This document shows, piece after piece, positions 1 to 11,296 of a DNA stretch of 64,000 bases. Position numbers and translations under genes: made by a program. Source of the DNA: Pictodentalium vernedei (taxonomy: Eukaryota > Mollusca > Scaphopoda > Dentaliida > Dentaliidae); assembly GCA_031216915.1 (NCBI GenBank), contig CM062292.1, positions 200,467,262 through 200,531,261 of the forward strand, written 5' to 3'. The notes below the pieces were generated by a model. The model saw nothing but the letters and a program-made list of their open reading frames with translations. It had not been told where the DNA came from and searched no databases. The first letter of the stretch is position 1; each line of letters opens with the position of its first letter.

Positions 1-539
1 AATGTTTTTTTATAAAATGTCTTGGGAGTGTAACGTATTATACAGAAGATTATTCTGTACATCCCCATGGTTATGTCCTCACCCTTGGGGTGTTTAGGCA
101 TTTTGGTGATGCATCATACATCCGATGTATCGTTTTTTCTTCTGCTGAAGATCTTGCTTTACATCGGTTAGTTTTATTTCTGTTACTGACTTCGAACCGT
201 GTTGCCTGGGGTTTTGTTTTTGTTTTGAAGCTGTTTACATTGACAATGCTCCAGGTAGTTTCCTATTATTTTTAGGAAAACGACGGTTGTAAGTAACAAA
301 AAATATTTCGGTAGTGTGACAGTTAATTTTTGGGATATTATTATAATGTTGTCCATTCTTAGGCTCTTTTGGGCTCATCGTTTCCTTTGGGAATTTGGGA
401 TCTTATATAAGAAAAAATTTTCACAATTTTTTTTATTTTTTGAAGGAATTTTTCTTTTGGATGTATTTATTTCAGCGATTATATTTTAATGTTATCTTAT
501 ATTTATGTAGATTTGGTGGTAGTACAATCGACCTATTTT

Positions 540-3110
540 AGATTTTAGGTAATAATATTTCTCTAACAGCAGGGCAAATAAGAGGAAGCCTTTCCTCTAT
601 TTACATGGTCTTTGTCTTGCTTATAGTCGATGTACTACCACTAATTCTTGCACCATGTGTCAGATTTTGACAACGTTGGTGACGGGTGTCATGGTTTATT
701 GTTAGGCGAGTGGACACTAGCGGTCCTCTCACGGCGAGGGGACACTGCTGGACCTCTCGCCAAAAAGTCACTCTAGTTTTTTAGTTTCTATTTACAGAGG
801 AACAAGAACATGGTGTGGTTTCGTGACGCCGTCAGAGAGTGTGCTTCCGTCACCGCAATATACTATTAGAGCTAGCAGAAAAAGTCCTCAGTGATATAAG
901 ACAAGGGTCTAGACCTTAGAATATTGGGTTTACGTCCTTGTCTGCAGCTAGCTTAACCGGCGGATCATTACTCAGAATATGGGTAGTGTTGACACCGGGT
1001 ATGTCCGTAGTGGTCGAGAAGGGGAACAAGGGTATAGCGAGCGCTATAAAATCCGAACATGCTCACCCTACAACGATGGAAAGGAGGAAGCTGACAAGTT
1101 CTGAGGTATGCTCGTCCAGGTCTATCATGACCGCGAGCAAGAGAGAGGCCCCTCTTACAACAACATCTGGAGTCAGAGGTTGTTGGTAGGAACTTGCGTC
1201 AGTTGGAGCTTACGTCCATGCCTTCCTGTCTGGGACTCTCCTTCTAATAGGCTGCACACACGACCGCACAAAGTCCATTGTCGCCAGCTAGCTCGACCGG
1301 TGAAGCGGTTACTCAGGCCTCTGAGAACTGTGACGCTGAGTGTGTCCATTCTGGGCTCGGAGACTATATAGGGTGGAGCGAGCACTATAATATACAATCA
1401 TGCTCACCCAACGACGATGGAAGGAGGAAACCGGCAAGTTCTGAGGTACGCTCGTCCAGGTCTGCCAGGACCGCGAGCAAGAGAGAGGTCTCTCTCTCTT
1501 AGAGCATCATCTGGGGCCAGATGTTGTTGGAAGGAACTTGCGTCAGTCGGAGTTTACGTCCATGCCTCCTGTCCGAGTCGTCCCGTTTAATAGGCAGCCG
1601 GGGTCGGCTAGTTTTACGGCTTCCTCTACATAGCGACTAAAGTGCTCTTAATATTGCACAGGGTTATATACCGCGGTGAGTGGTTTCAGTTCCTTGTCGC
1701 CGGTGAAGCAGTTACTCTTGAATATGAGGACCGTGTCACCGGATGTGTCTCATGTACATTGTAAATCAGAGCTAGCGGCGAAAGTGCTCAATGATATAAG
1801 ACAAGTTCCTAGACCTTAGAATATAGGGTTTACGACCTTGTCTCCAGCTTGCTCAACTGGCGGATCGTTACTCAGAATATGGGTAGTGTGATGCCAGGTA
1901 TGTCCGTAGCGGTGGAGAGAGAAACAAGAGTGTAGCGAGCACTATAAATCCAATCACGCTCACTCTGTGACTATGGAAAGGAAGAAGCCGGCAAGTTCTG
2001 AGGTATGCTCAGCTAGGTCTCCCAGGACCGCAAGCAAGAGGGAGACCCCTCTCTCTCTTTTAACAACATCTGGGGCCGGGTGTTGTTGGTAGGAACTTGC
2101 GTCAGTCGGAGCTTACGTACTTACCCATTGTCCGGAACGCTCAGTTTAATTCTCAGCTGGGGGCGGCTTCAGTCCGGCTTCTTCAACGTCTACTAAGCAC
2201 TCATGACCACACCTTGACAAAGTGACTTAGGATATCTAGTCTGCATCGTCAAGAGATCCACTTTTTGTTAAAAAAGTCGCACCATCTAGTCGCCAAAAAG
2301 ATGAGGCTTCATTCATCAGGACGTCCGCAGTAAGAGCCATCTGGGACACACTGTCCCAGGAGCAGCTGGCGAACAAGCAATACATGACCGCTGCTCCGTA
2401 ACGGGCTTGCTGTCACAGATTGCACAGCTCATCGCAGTATTCCTGTTAATGCAGAAGCATTCAGCGTCAGTCTCAAAGCTTGAGCTGTTGGATGGTGCTC
2501 GGTCGGTCTAGTCATCTGTGTGTTCAGATGCCGTTGACCGTGATTCTTGACTAATTTAGACGAATGATGAAAGGGATACCGAGGAGGATTATCCTTACCT
2601 TTCGGAACAGCTCATGGAGGATATGGATGCTATCCATTATCGCTACCTTGAACTTGTTCCAGTGAATCACAATACTGTGATTGTTTGTAAGAAACTGCTA
2701 GTGTTATAAACGCTGACTTCATCCTGACAAAGAGGATGATAGGTCTGTTTCGGTTAAGTCTACACGGATGTCACAGGTCTTTGATTGTTTAGACGACGCC
2801 ATATTCAACTTCCCGTGGGAAGAAGTAATACGGTTTCCTATCATCATCTTCTGTATTTTTAACCGTGTTTTTTTTTAACACATTAATTTTAAAAACGGCA
2901 GGGGAAGATGTGTTGAGAGTTTCTCGGCATTTGAATAAGCAGGTTAAGGGCTTAGTTGTGACCTTACCTTCATCATTTCGCTGTTTGCTCAGACACAATC
3001 GAGAAGATATTTTCTTACTCAGAGTGAATTTAGGCGCAACGTCTATATGGAAAGGAGTTTTGTGGATGTTTGTATCTCTTTAAAAATTCTTTCCAGACCT
3101 ATTTATCACA
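540..3110 (+). pseudogene. DIRS gag remnant (copy D) with internal duplications
   Basis: A broken gag reading frame, recognised by nucleotide similarity to gag of copies A and C. The phrase GCTAGCTYRACCGG followed by GCGAGCAAGAGAGAGG and a CATCTGGGGCCAGATG-like palindrome occurs three times (starting near 942, 1281 and 1843). The middle of gag has therefore been duplicated more than once. Stops and frameshifts interrupt every frame, and the longest open pieces are under 90 codons. Gag C-terminal sequence can be followed in pieces to about 3100. It is non-functional as a protein gene. Confidence 0.7.
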
Positions 3111-3419
3111 TATATCTCTGTCTTAACAGTTGCTAAGTGGGAGTTATTCTGATGTGACAAAGCCTTACGTCGTCATCTTAATATATGTCTGGGTGGAAAA
3201 CTCTCCACAGGTTGCTGTGGTTTTCCAGACACTAAGTCTTCGACGACAAGCTTTCTTTTATGTAGGATTTAGATACAAGAAAGCATCGATACTCTGGTCT
3301 TTAAGTTGAGTCTAATCGACTAACAACAGCAGAAAGAGTAGGAGAGGATGTCCTGAACTCAGATCGTCTATAAGGACTCTTAGCGAAGCTATAGGTTACC
3401 CTCCTATAATTACTTTAGG

Positions 3420-4480
3420 GTCGACTATACAGCCTCTTGGGTAGGGGGTTTAGGTCTGTTCGAGATTACTGATCAGACACCCCTGAGCCGGTGGCCCGAG
3501 GCTCTTCTAGAGTTCGGTCCGATCGACTTTGACTGGAACTGGATAATTAGGTTATTTATGAAATCATTCAGTCGAAAAAGCGAGCGTTCGTATGATCGAC
3601 CATGCAGTGAGTATAGTTCTTTAGATCACTTGAAGAATGAATTAGATAATGTCTCTTGGAATGAATGAAAGGATACACGTATTCTACAATTCATTTTCAA
3701 CAAGCTGGTTCGTCTGTTGTTTCACAGAGCGAATTAGCCATTTGTTAGGCTCGCTTTTGTCTTTTATCAGATGCATTAGCAGCAAAAGATTTTATGCGTC
3801 GGATGGGGTTGTGCAGAGCGGCTATGAATGTTATTGCGATGGATCGCTTCCGCACACATCCTCTCCAGTTATTCTTAACTGGAGTTGTAAACGTTTTTCG
3901 CTCTAGCCCTGTTTTGTTTTAGCGGTTCTTTTAACATAAGGTCAAGTTTGAGCATATATTCAGTGGTTTTCTCAAATATGATGGACGTGAGTTCATATAT
4001 TGGGTTACCATCCTGAGTCCGATGGTCTCTCTATGCAGGGTTCTTGAGACCCTCAGTTCTTGGAGACCACATATTCAGAAATGATGTCTTATTGTTTATG
4101 CTACATCATTGAATTTATATTATTAGCGATCATGTATTTATAGACGCATATCAGAGTTTATCAGAAGAGAAGAAACGCTTCTTTTTGTCATTAAAATCCC
4201 AATAGAAGGGACATTTAGGTTCATTCTATTGATAGATGGATTCAGTTAGCTATTTCTACTGCTTATGAAAGTTTATCTTCTAATCTGCAGTCAATGCTTA
4301 AGATTTCAGCGCATGAAGTTAGAGCGCTGACAGCATCTTGGGCTTATTCTAACAGTATTGCTATTACACGATCTTATGTAGGATCGCTTCAGGATAATTA
4401 AGTTTGCGGCGCACAGGAATAATAGTTTCCATCATTTGTGTCGCCAGTGTTGGGCATTTGAGCGACAATTGACGTTCAGC
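3420..4480 (+). pseudogene. DIRS RT and tyrosine recombinase debris (copy D)
   Basis: Scrambled remains of the two downstream genes. At 3655-3790 there is sequence matching the end of the RT palm region in copies A and C. At about 4150-4370 the sequence matches the recombinase C-terminal half: it translates in pieces to a KISAHEVRAL-like stretch containing the catalytic HxxR motif, but the final catalytic Tyr region is lost. The order is rearranged and much of RT/RNase H is deleted. The GAATGATAGGATATGCGTAT block from the end of the RT gene recurs near 4494, after the recombinase piece, so at least one internal rearrangement has taken place. Confidence 0.55.
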
Positions 4481-4591
4481 TGTATTCATAGGAATGAATG
4501 ATAGGATATGCGTATCCTTCAATTCATTTGTTTCTGTAGATTACATTAAGGTTATAAACAGTCTCGATGTGATTCTTGCTAATAGCATATC

Positions 4592-6830
4592 AGTTTTTAT
4601 GTGTACCCATACTATGTATGGTAAACATAATGCCAGCATCCGGGGTGACCATCCGTTGTTCGTCCATCCTTTGTCCATCCGTCGGTCTGTCTGTCCGTCC
4701 GGCATCCGTATCCATTTCTTTGGCATTCGATAACTTGAATAATATTGCTTGGATTGTCAAGTTACTTTATATTTGTGTTCAGGTTACTGATGTGCCGAGC
4801 TGTATAGTTTTTGGTGTAAATCGGATAATTTGATCCTGAGATATTAACCCTTTATCTTTCAAATTGAAAATTCTTCCAATCCCTTTGGCATTCGATAACT
4901 TGAAAAATATTGCTTGGATTGTCTAGTTACTTTATATTTGTGTTCAGGTTACTAATTTGCCAAGCTGTATAGTTTTTGGTGTAAATCTGATGATCTGATC
5001 CCGAGATATTAACCCTTTATCCTTCAAATTGAAAATTTCTCCAATCCCTTTGTCATTCGATAACTTGAAAAATATTGCTTGGATTGTCAAGTTACTTTAT
5101 ATTTGTGTTCAGGTTACTGATGTACTGAGCTGTATAGTTTTTGCTGTAAATCTGTTATTTTGATCCTGAGATATTAACCCTTTAAATTTCTCCAATCCCT
5201 TTGGCATTCGATAACTTGAAAAATATTGCTTGGATTGTCAAGTTCCTTTATATTTGTGTTCAGGTTACTGATGTGCCGAGGTGTATAGTTTTTGGTGTAA
5301 ATCTAATAATTTAATCCTGAGATATTAACCCTTTATCCTTCAAATTGAAAATTCCTCCAATCCCTTTGGCATTCGATAACTTGAAAAATATTGCTTGGAT
5401 TGTCTAGTTAGCTGCGACCAGCAGCTCTATAAGTGGAAATGTCGGTCTGTCTGTCGGTCGGTCGGTCGGTCGGTCTGTCTGTGACCAACGAGTTTCAAAA
5501 CTCAATAACTTTTGAAATACTTGATGGAATGACTTTATATTTGGCATGTAATTGTATCTTATTGATGTCTAGCCACTGTTCAATGCATGTGTTGTTCCAA
5601 ATATTTTTCTTGGAGTTATGGCCCTTGATGAACTTAGAATGTCGGTCGGTCTGTCTGTGACCGAGTTTCAAAACTCAATAACTTTTGAAATACTTGATGG
5701 AATGACTTTATATTTGGCATGTAAGTGTATCTTATTGATGTCTAGCCACTGTTCAATGCATGAGTTGTTCCAAATATTTTCTTGGAGTTATGGCCCTTGA
5801 TGAACTTAGAATTTTGTGAAATTGCAGCTACAGCGTCGATGTCGCGATTTTTACTTTATATTTGTGTTCAGGTTACTGATATGCCAAGCTGTATAGTTTT
5901 TGGTATAAATTGGATAATTTGATCCTGAGATATTAACCCTTTATCTTTCAAATTGAAAATTCTTCCAATCCCTTTGGCATTCGATAACTTGAAAAATATT
6001 GCTTAGATTGTCTAGTTACTTTATATTTGTGTTCAGGTTACTGATGTGCCGAGCTGTATAGTTTTTGGTGTAAATCGGATAATTTGATCCTGAGATATTA
6101 ACCCTTTATCTTTCAAATTGAAAATTCTTCCAATCCCTTTGGCATTCGATAACTTGAAAAATATTGCTTGGATTGTCTAGTTACTTTATATTTGTGTTCA
6201 GGTTACTGATTTGCCAAGCTGTATAGTTTTTGGTGTAAATCTGATGATTTGATCCCGAGATATTAACCCTTTATCCTTCAAATTAAAAATTCCTCCAATC
6301 CCTTTGGCATTCGATAACTTGAAAACTATTGCTTGGATTGTCTAGTTACTTTATATTTGTGTTCAGGTTACTGATATGCCGAGCTGTACAGTTTTTGGTG
6401 TAAATCTGTTATTTTGATCCTGAGATATTAACCCTTTATCCTTCAAATTGAAAAGTCCTCCAATCCCTTTGGCATTCGATAACTTGAAAAATATTGCTTG
6501 GATTGTCAAGTTACTTTATATTTGTGTTCAGGTTACTGATGTGCTGAGCTGTATAGTTTTTGGTGGAAATCTGATAATTTAATCCTGAGATATTAACCAT
6601 TTATCCTTCAAATTCCTCCAATCCCTTTTGCATGAGATAACTCAAAAAAGATCAATCCGATTGTCATGTTTCTTTATGTATTTATTCAGGCAGGTTACTG
6701 ATGTGCTGTGCTGTATAGTTTTTTATGTAAATCCGATAATTTGATCCGGAGATATTAACCCTTTATCCATCAAATTAGACACTCCTCCAATCCATTTCTA
6801 TATGTACCCATACCTTGTATGGTGTACATA
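4592..6830. repeat. Tandem-repeat element, ~165 bp units, inside copy D
   Basis: The element begins with an imperfect palindrome (TGTACCCATAC...GTATGGT) and a run of CCGTCCGTC-like sequence, followed by about ten head-to-tail units near 165 bp. The phrase GGCATTCGATAACTTGAA recurs at about 4722, 4887, 5052, 5203, 5369, 5976, 6141, 6306 and 6471. The same TGTACCCATAC palindrome reappears near 6805 and starts a second, short copy. There are no spacers, so this is not a CRISPR array. The architecture is that of bivalve pearl-like or Helentron-related non-coding elements. It interrupts DIRS copy D. Confidence 0.8.
5408..5855. repeat. Second tandem-repeat element nested in the ~165 bp array
   Basis: This starts GCTGCGACCAGCAGCTC (a short palindrome), runs through a (GGTC)n stretch and then about two units near 200 bp, each containing GAGTTTCAAAACTCAATAAC. 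It ends with GCAGCTACAGCGTCGATGTC. Units of the surrounding 165 bp array resume immediately afterwards, so this block inserted into a pre-existing array. Confidence 0.7.
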
Positions 6831-6849
6831 ATGTCAGCATCCGTGGTGG

Positions 6850-8160
6850 CCCTCCGTCATACAGCTTTCTACTAGTTGCACATATGGGTACACATCTGAC
6901 GATTTCAGCGGCCTATTTTCTCAAGTGTCTGTTATTGAACCTTTGCCAGAAGCTCCTCCATGAGAGGGCCTTCTTCTTCAGGGGAAGTTTTGTTCTTCAC
7001 GTCATTCTCCGCTCTTAGTGGCATAACGGAGTATGTCAGACATGAGGGAGCCTTTGCGGTTACTATATTTTCGCTGTCTGGACCAGCAATGATTAAGTAA
7101 TGTGGGTGAGGAGGTTTCGACATGAATTTGAATTCCACCTCCCCCCCCCTCCCCACACACACACTCACACTGAAATTTCTGATATACAAGCACTTATTAA
7201 ATCATCATAATTGCTGCTATTTGAGTTCATAGGTGACTGCATAACCAGTTAGTGGTTTTTAGATGATTACATGCTGGATTTTAATACACATGCGCAATAT
7301 TTTATTAGGCTATGACTTTGGTAGACCTTGAAATTATTATATATTTCGGGGGCAGTCCGTGTTGGACCCTGTTAATCATACCTACCTCCATTTCTAGATC
7401 CTGGTCTCTATTTTGTTGGTTCTCAAATCGCATATTCTCAGGTGCCTATAGTTGTAGATATCAGATAGTACACATTGGAGATTGTTCATTGTATCTCGTT
7501 TTAATATGTGCATGTTATATTTTATTTCACTCATTTCGTCGTACCTGTATACGCCGTCTGCAGTGCATATTTTGTGGCGGACAATATTATTTACCAAAAT
7601 CGTCATTATAGCCTTGGCTTCCGAAGTGGCATTAAACACCATTTATTATTCATGAATTAATTCCTGAGTGCCTGATCGATATTTATTTTTATTGTTTCCT
7701 GGTACCGCTTATTGTTTCCAGAGCTCTCTCCTCTTTCTTTTGAAGATATGTTCAAAAAAAAGGGGGGGGGGGGTCATTTTCTCCACTTCTCTGGCTTATT
7801 GGGTATGTAACCATGAAGGAAGCTGTTTTATCCGTACTGGATTCGGCATTCAGCTGTAGTGTTATTGTATGGCCTAGGTTTATAGGCAATTTTCTCTCAT
7901 TCTCAAATATGCCATCCTAATTTTTAGGGCTTAGTCCACACTAGCCTTAAAAATTGAGAATTTGTTACATCCTAATTAGCATGATTTCATGCTCAGGTTT
8001 AGGATTTACATAATTGGGATCCATATTAGGATATGTCTCCTCTATTATGGTATTAAGAGACATACATGTAAATTCTAATTATTCTAATTTTCTTCATCAT
8101 GGATTGAAGGATTTGATCTATATTGATCTACTATTCTGGAAGTTCTAGGCCCTCCACCTT
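6850..8160 (+). other. 3' non-coding segment of copy D
   Basis: No gene. From about 7090 the sequence is alignable with 59,100-60,460 of copy E but not with A, B or C. Shared landmarks include a C-run, ACCGCTT, GAAGTGGC, an A-run followed by a G-run (7755-7773), and the hairpin at 8032-8064. Confidence 0.6.
8032..8064 (+). other. 3' stem-loop of DIRS copy D
   Basis: TATGTCTC pairs with GAGACATA across a 17-base loop. It sits at the same place as the stem-loops in copies A, B, C and E, with different but still paired bases. Confidence 0.6.
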
Positions 8161-8169
8161 TTTACGATT

Positions 8170-8260
8170 CAGTTAAGTCTGGGCCATTGGTATACAGTAT
8201 AAAAATATGAAAAAATTTGAAGTAATTTATATATTTTTTATACTTACCCATGGCTCAGAC
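8170..8260 (+). repeat. Internal complementary region, DIRS copy D
   Basis: This reads as the reverse complement of a left end (AGTCTGGGCCATTGGTATAC... to GTATAAAAAT) joined to the reverse complement of the right end (through TATACTTACCCATGG). It is the diagnostic DIRS feature, used as template to complete the element ends. Confidence 0.8.
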
Positions 8261-8342
8261 GGGAATGGCCCTCCCATGAGTGGGCAGTACTGGGCACTCA
8301 TACCTCCCCGCTGAATTATATTATAATCTTTTTTTTTTACAA

Positions 8343-8567
8343 AGAATGATGTTGTCGCCAGTTTCAGTGACTTCCTGGCGTCTGCGAATGCGCAGAGAGT
8401 GAATTTATGGAGGGCCAGATAGGACTTCTGATTTTCGGTTTTGCATGCAAATTTGGGGGATTGGGGGGCAAAATTTGTGTTTGGCCCTAGATAATTTTGA
8501 GTTAGCACCAGCTAAGTCTGGGCCATTGGTAAGTATAAAAAATATATAAATTACTTTAATTTTTTTC
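8343..8567 (+). repeat. Right inverted terminal repeat, DIRS copy D
   Basis: This is similar to the right ends of copies C and E: a GGCGCC-like block near the start, TGCGAATGCGCA, GGGGGGCAAAATTTGTGTTT, then GGCCATTGGTAAGTATAAAA and an AT-rich end. The mate lies outside the window. Confidence 0.8.
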
Positions 8568-8925
8568 TTTTCCAGATGATAATTTGACAATGGTTCCACC
8601 TACGTTCATGAAACTTCATAGGTAGTTTGGCATTGGTGCAAGAAAGAGCCCTATTTATTTCGGAATCACTAGGTCAAAGGCCAAGGTCATAGTGACCCTT
8701 CACATAGTAAATTGTAAACAATTGGTTTCCGGACGATAAGTTGATAATGATTAAACCCACTTTTGTGCTGTCACAACTTGACATTGGATCGGTGATCCTA
8801 TCGGCATTTTTTCATAATCCTTTCATAAACATTGAATATTATCCTTTTCATCAAACATAACACACAGACAAGTTTAGCTACAGTGTCATTGACACTTTCA
8901 TTCTGAAAGCCCTGATAGTGGCTTT
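8568..8925. repeat. Remnant of tandem-repeat element flanking copy D
   Basis: It contains GGTCAAAGGCCAAGGTCATA and GGTTTCCGGACGATAA phrases typical of bivalve tandem elements. It ends with AGCTACAGTGTCATTGACAC, the same 3' terminus as the elements ending near 33,970 and 36,780. DIRS copy D apparently inserted here. Confidence 0.6.
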
Positions 8926-9109
8926 TAGCACTCAACCAGTTAAACTCTTTGTCATTACATGTCAGAAACAGCATTTAGTACTGAATATGAATCCTTATAT
9001 CTTTCACCAGTGAACATACAATTCATATGTAACTGATATTTTATTTAATTACATGACATTCTTGGGGAAAAGCATTTTTTTTGTTACATTTATTCTTAAC
9101 CATCAATAG

Positions 9110-9176
9110 ATTTGAAGAACCAGAATTAGAATTAAAGCTCACTCATGAGTTGATTAGTTCTCTTCGATTATTAAAG
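9110..9176 (+). CDS. NOP53: NOP53 (GLTSCR2) exon, third from the 3' end
   Basis: A 67-nt internal coding exon of the nucleolar 60S ribosome-biogenesis factor NOP53. The acceptor is a strong pyrimidine tract, a TTCTTAAC branch-like site and CATCAATAG. The donor is AAG|GTGAGTAA. After one leading base it encodes 22 residues, FEEPELELKLTHELISSLRL followed by LK, ending on a codon boundary. In the family this acidic stretch directly precedes the PEGN...DRFKS block, which is what the next exon (34968) supplies in the same phase. NOP53 acts in pre-60S maturation, where it recruits the exosome helicase in ITS2 processing; that is family knowledge. The previous exon was not found in the 9.1 kb upstream, which is mostly DIRS copy D. 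The identification rests on recalled family sequence, not a search. Confidence 0.8.
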
Positions 9177-9944
9177 GTGAGTAATTAGAAAATCTGTTGT
9201 TTCACATTACTGTGCAATCAGTCCTCTTGCTTGCTGAATATATCAACCTCTAAGCTAACACACCTTGAAATTGTCAGTAAAGATACTCTTACAAATTGGA
9301 TTGTGGTTAAATTAACTAGCTGGATCAGTAGTCCCTACAGGATAAAAAGCAAAAATAACTATTTTAAGTATTTGGAGATATCCATTTGTATTTTCCTTCA
9401 AGAGATTCGAGTTTGTTCCATTGAATGCTCTCTCATCATGGTGAATGTCGTAGAAAGTTGAAGGCAGTCAGTATTCCTTCTTGTAAATGCTTGGCACACA
9501 AAATTTATCATCTGAGAATTTCAACTTCATAATACCCTTCGTCTTGGAGAAGTTATAGTTACAACCTGACAATCATTTAATGCCTCGTAGCATTATTTAT
9601 GGATGTCCCTGTTCATTGCATATTTTCTTCCAGAACCCATCTATTTTTCTTGAAATCTATGTAAGCCTTACTTACTTGTTAACAGAATATTGATCCCAGT
9701 GGAAATATCTGTTAGGGGATTTTAACATTTTGTCTCTTCCCAACAAGTCTGAACATGTGAGAAAAAAGTTTCATTTTTTTCCACATTTAAAGAATAAAAA
9801 TAGGCTTCAGATTTGAAGATTTAATTATTTATTCATTACACTGTACAACCCTGCTAAATGGAAACAAATTAATTTAAAATGCTTATTAAAAGTCCTTTCT
9901 GTTTAGGCTGAGTGGTTGTAGCATTCTTAAGGTGAATATCCGGT
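9177..9944. other. Intron sequence, no feature recognised
   Basis: First part of the long NOP53 intron. It is AT-rich, with no coding potential and no repeat family that I recognise. Confidence 0.5.
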
Positions 9945-10900
9945 CTATTTCATGAGTGTGGCACTGTTCCGTTGTATTAGGTCCCTCAGGGTCCGATTGT
10001 AAGACCTGTATAATGCGGTAGCGTAAATTAGATACCATGTGATGGTTTTGATTAAAGTGTATGGTGATGGGAGTGTCTGTTTGTGTTTGATATCTGCTAG
10101 ATGTTCTCGTATGTGGGTGCGAAATTGACTTTTCATTTCCCTGACATACTGTTTACCACATTGATTGCAGTGTAATAGGTAAACACAATTTCTGGTCATA
10201 CAATTTGTGCAGAGAAGTCCCATGTAACGTTTGGAAGTAATTTTGCTCTGGAACTAAAGCCCCTTCGGGATGCTATGGCAGATGGCGCAATCTGATTTTG
10301 TACACTTAACGCAAATAATAATTCTACCACTCACTTCAAAGAGGGGGGGGGGAGGGGGGGGTTAGTTTGGAGTGAGTAAGAATGTCTTGAAGGGGAGGTA
10401 GTAAAGGGGAGGAAGAAGAGAATAACATGTTACTTGGCTCATTGCTAGAAACAATAGGCCATAGTCGTCGTATGTGTGAGTATATGACAATGGATTCAGA
10501 ATGGTAATCAGTGACAAATGGTATGTGGCTTTCTTTAGGAGAGGGATCACTGAGAACTGGTTTAATGAGTGCTTGTTTAGTTTGGAGACCTCCGCCATGG
10601 CGTTCTGGAGGGTTTTGTTGGGGTAGCTTCGATTGTGGAAATGGTTTATCAATGTGTTGGCATGATTTTGAAAGTCATCATTGTTGCTGCAGATGTGTTT
10701 AGCCCTCGGCAATTGGCTTGAATGAGTTTATTTGGGTGACATGAATCCGGTCGCAGTTAAGTGTGTGTGTCAGTTGGTTTAGGATACAGACTTGTCATCA
10801 GTGTGTTGCCAACTTTGGTAATTTTCACGTGAAGAAAATTGACAGATGTTTTGAGTATTCCGCAATGAATTGAGCTCTGTCAATTAAATCCATAAACTGG
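9945..10900 (-). pseudogene. Penelope-like retroelement fragment: RT tail and GIY-YIG domain
   Basis: Minus-strand remains of a Penelope-like element. Reading from about 10,870 down, pieces in different frames give KVGNTL-TSLYPKPTDTHT (end of the RT domain), RAKHICSNNDDF...NRSYPNKTL (linker), a Cys-rich CAICHSIPKG block, then NCVYLLHCNQCGKQYV with KSQFRTHIREHLADIKHK. The last part is the GIY-YIG endonuclease domain: CxxC, VYLL...QYV, then R and H residues, with the usual Gly after QYV replaced by Arg. At least three frameshifts or stops separate the pieces, and the RT palm is missing, so it is dead. A G-run at 10,342-10,360 interrupts it. It lies antisense in the NOP53 intron. Confidence 0.8.
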
Positions 10901-11296
10901 AAGTATTTAAACCAGAAAGGTCAATGGAGCAGAGAAAAATTGTGACAGGATCAGGCAGGATATGTGAATTCTGAGTTGTCAAAATATTTTATATCCACTT
11001 AAAAGGAATTTACTCAGTAATCCATAAGCAATTAAGAGGTGGAGATGGTAATTGGTTTGGTGTGTGACATCTATGTGCAGTTGGCAGGGTATTTTGATAA
11101 CAAGAATCAAATTTATTTACCTCTTCTGTATTTTGTCTGACACCGGTCTTAATTTGAAGGCAAACAAATACTATGAACTAAATTTATGACCAGGAAGAAG
11201 TAGATTATTGAATTCTGTTTAACAAAATATTCCCCATTATTTGAATATTTTTGGCTAATTAATTGGCTATTGGTCATATCCATTCAAATTTGATTT
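10901..11296. other. Intron sequence, no feature recognised
   Basis: AT-rich, non-coding. Some of it may be untranslated Penelope-like sequence, but nothing diagnostic is visible. Confidence 0.4.

Larger units (their letters stand above)
1..8567 (+). mobile_element. DIRS-type retrotransposon copy D, degraded, left end outside window
   Basis: The right part of a tyrosine-recombinase retrotransposon. Its first 300 bases match the 5' leader of copies C and E: a CTTGGGAG stem half, a hairpin at 41-59, then CCCCATGG. It carries gag debris at about 540-3100, scrambled RT and recombinase debris at about 3420-4480, a long tandem-repeat insertion at 4592-6830, a 3' segment shared with copy E (about 7090-8160), an internal complementary region at 8170-8260 and a right terminal repeat at 8343-8567. 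No ORF is intact. The left terminal repeat must lie before the window. It has inserted into an older tandem-repeat element whose remnant continues after 8568. Confidence 0.85.

Noticed and set aside
4592-6830. CRISPR-like array
   Set aside because: Units of about 165 bp are directly adjacent with no spacers, in animal DNA.
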